NCBI GenBank assembly: GCA_012841175.1
Contig: DUVG01000032.1
Span: forward strand, 1-42,845
Direction: 5' to 3'
Origin: Clostridium sp.
Lineage (GTDB): Bacteria > Bacillota > Clostridia > Acetivibrionales > Acetivibrionaceae
Length of the DNA stretch: 42,845 bases
Under the pieces are notes generated by a model. The model did not search any database. It was not told where the DNA came from and saw only the letters and a list, made by a program, of their open reading frames with translations. The position numbers and the translations under genes are program-made. Shown here in pieces: positions 42,373 to 42,845 of the stretch (positions are counted from its first letter, which is position 1; each line of letters begins with the position of its first letter).

Positions 42373-42401
42373 TTGACAAAAGGCATACATTTTTCTATAA
42401 T
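42373..42401 (+). promoter_or_regulatory. Consensus promoter for tRNA-Ser
   Basis: TTGACA (42373-42378), a 17-base spacer and TATAAT (42396-42401), about 28 bases before the tRNA. Confidence 0.9.
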
Positions 42402-42428
42402 GTAATAGTCGCTGAAAATAAAATATTT

Positions 42429-42520
42429 GGAGAGATGGCTGAGCTGGTCTAAGGCGCACGACTGGAAATCGTGTGTACGTTAATAGCGTACCGAGGGTTC
42501 GAATCCCTCTCTCTCCGCCA
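42429..42520 (+). tRNA. tRNA-Ser (anticodon GGA)
   Basis: This class II tRNA has a long variable arm. Acceptor GGAGAGA/TCTCTCC, anticodon stem CACGA/TCGTG with loop CTGGAAA (GGA), variable stem GTACG..CGTAC, T arm GGGTTCGAATCCC, and encoded CCA. Confidence 0.97.
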
Positions 42521-42522
42521 AA

Positions 42523-42572
42523 GCAAAAAGCCAAGTACTTCAAGGATTTTGAGATACCTGGCTTTTTGCGTG
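42523..42572 (+). terminator. Terminator after tRNA-Ser
   Basis: GCAAAAAGCCA (42523-42533) pairs perfectly with TGGCTTTTTGC (42559-42569), with further pairing inside. Confidence 0.85.
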
Positions 42573-42621
42573 TGCCAAAATTCAATACGCCTATTTTTTA
42601 AGGAATGATAAAATTAAAGAA

Positions 42622-42845
42622 TTATATAGCCCTATAAAATTTCACACTTATGCCTTTATCTGTACTAATAACTTCACCTGTTATTAATTCCTGATTTAAA
42701 AAACTCAACCCATTGCTATCTGTGATAACTTTAGGATAAGTTCTAAACAGCACATTATTAGGGTTTTTTATAGCATAGCCGTTATTTTCAATATAAATTT
42801 TACAGTCATCACCTTTAAAATCTTTTCCTTCAAGAATATATCTAG
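42622..42845 (-). CDS. Unrecognised protein, C-terminal fragment (cut by window edge)
   Basis: An open minus-strand frame enters from the right edge and ends with TAA at 42624-42622. The 73 visible residues start RYILEGKDFKGDDCKIYIENNG and end ISTDKGISVKFYRAI. The amino-acid make-up is protein-like, with regular strand-like segments and no low complexity, so it is probably the end of a real gene. I do not recognise the family with confidence, and no start codon, ribosome site or upstream neighbour is visible. It is convergent with tRNA-Ser and shares the intervening terminator. Confidence 0.6.
   Translation of the reverse strand, partial: RYILEGKDFKGDDCKIYIENNGYAIKNPNNVLFRTYPKVITDSNGLSFLNQELITGEVISTDKGISVKFYRAI

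Noticed and set aside
42241..42585. Minus-strand 114-residue frame covering tRNA-Ser, reading GERGIRTLGTLLTYTRFPVVRLRPAQPS
   Set aside because: It is the antisense of the tRNA-Ser gene. This exact kind of spurious protein is a known annotation artefact.
1..42845. Prophage, insertion sequence or integrative element
   Set aside because: No transposase, integrase, phage structural gene or attachment-type repeats next to the tRNAs were seen. dnaC and dnaD form the normal chromosomal pair.

Overview
The window looks like a chromosomal segment of a low-GC, anaerobic, endospore-forming member of the Clostridia. Signs are very AT-rich intergenic DNA, GGAGG-type ribosome sites, spore genes (CotS-family, YabG, SipL, SleB/YpeB), formate-tetrahydrofolate ligase, the tail of a PorB-type pyruvate:ferredoxin oxidoreductase subunit, and a protease carrying cohesin and dockerin modules. 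The dockerin suggests a cellulosome-type relative, but I cannot name a species.

Layout. 1-280: 3' end of porB. 495-2286 (-): an unusual set of an XRE regulator, an AgrC-like membrane protein without a kinase domain, and a 40-residue AgrD-like cyclic-peptide precursor. 2763-3023: orphan small gene. 3205-4191: CotS-family spore coat kinase-fold protein. 4244-5914 (-): fhs. 6055-11688: conserved block yabG, veg (two tandem consensus promoters), sipL, ispE, a GntR regulator and a nucleotidyltransferase. 11755-11961 (-): copper-chaperone-like protein. 12189-16495: AAA+ ATPase, PspA/ESCRT-III-like protein, two-TM coiled-coil protein, and an SH3 lipoprotein with an inactivated NlpC/P60 domain. 16504-17619 (-): glycolipid glycosyltransferase. 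17825-19929: sleB-ypeB germination pair. 20227-21168: CPBP protease. 21149-23164 (-): dnaD-dnaC helicase loading pair. 23434: tRNA-Arg(ACG).

23828-29139 is a carbohydrate ABC importer (binding protein and two permeases, no ATPase) followed by a YesM/YesN-type two-component system with a repeat-bearing, apparently leaderless kinase promoter. 29241-30311 (-) and 30564-32039 are envelope proteins; the second has a perfect terminator hairpin inside its reading frame. 32068-37092 (-) is a three-gene operon: a membrane-anchored HTH-like protein and two copper-amine-oxidase-N/TPR proteins. 37359-42227 (-) is a 1622-residue secreted subtilase with Fn3, twelve Kelch repeats, cohesin and dockerin. 42429 is tRNA-Ser(GGA), and a partial gene runs off the right edge.

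The two best candidates for undescribed systems are the agrB-less autoinducer cassette (495-2286) and the AAA/PspA/coiled-coil/pseudo-NlpC membrane-remodelling cassette (12189-16495). All assignments come from reading sequence and motifs; no database search was run.
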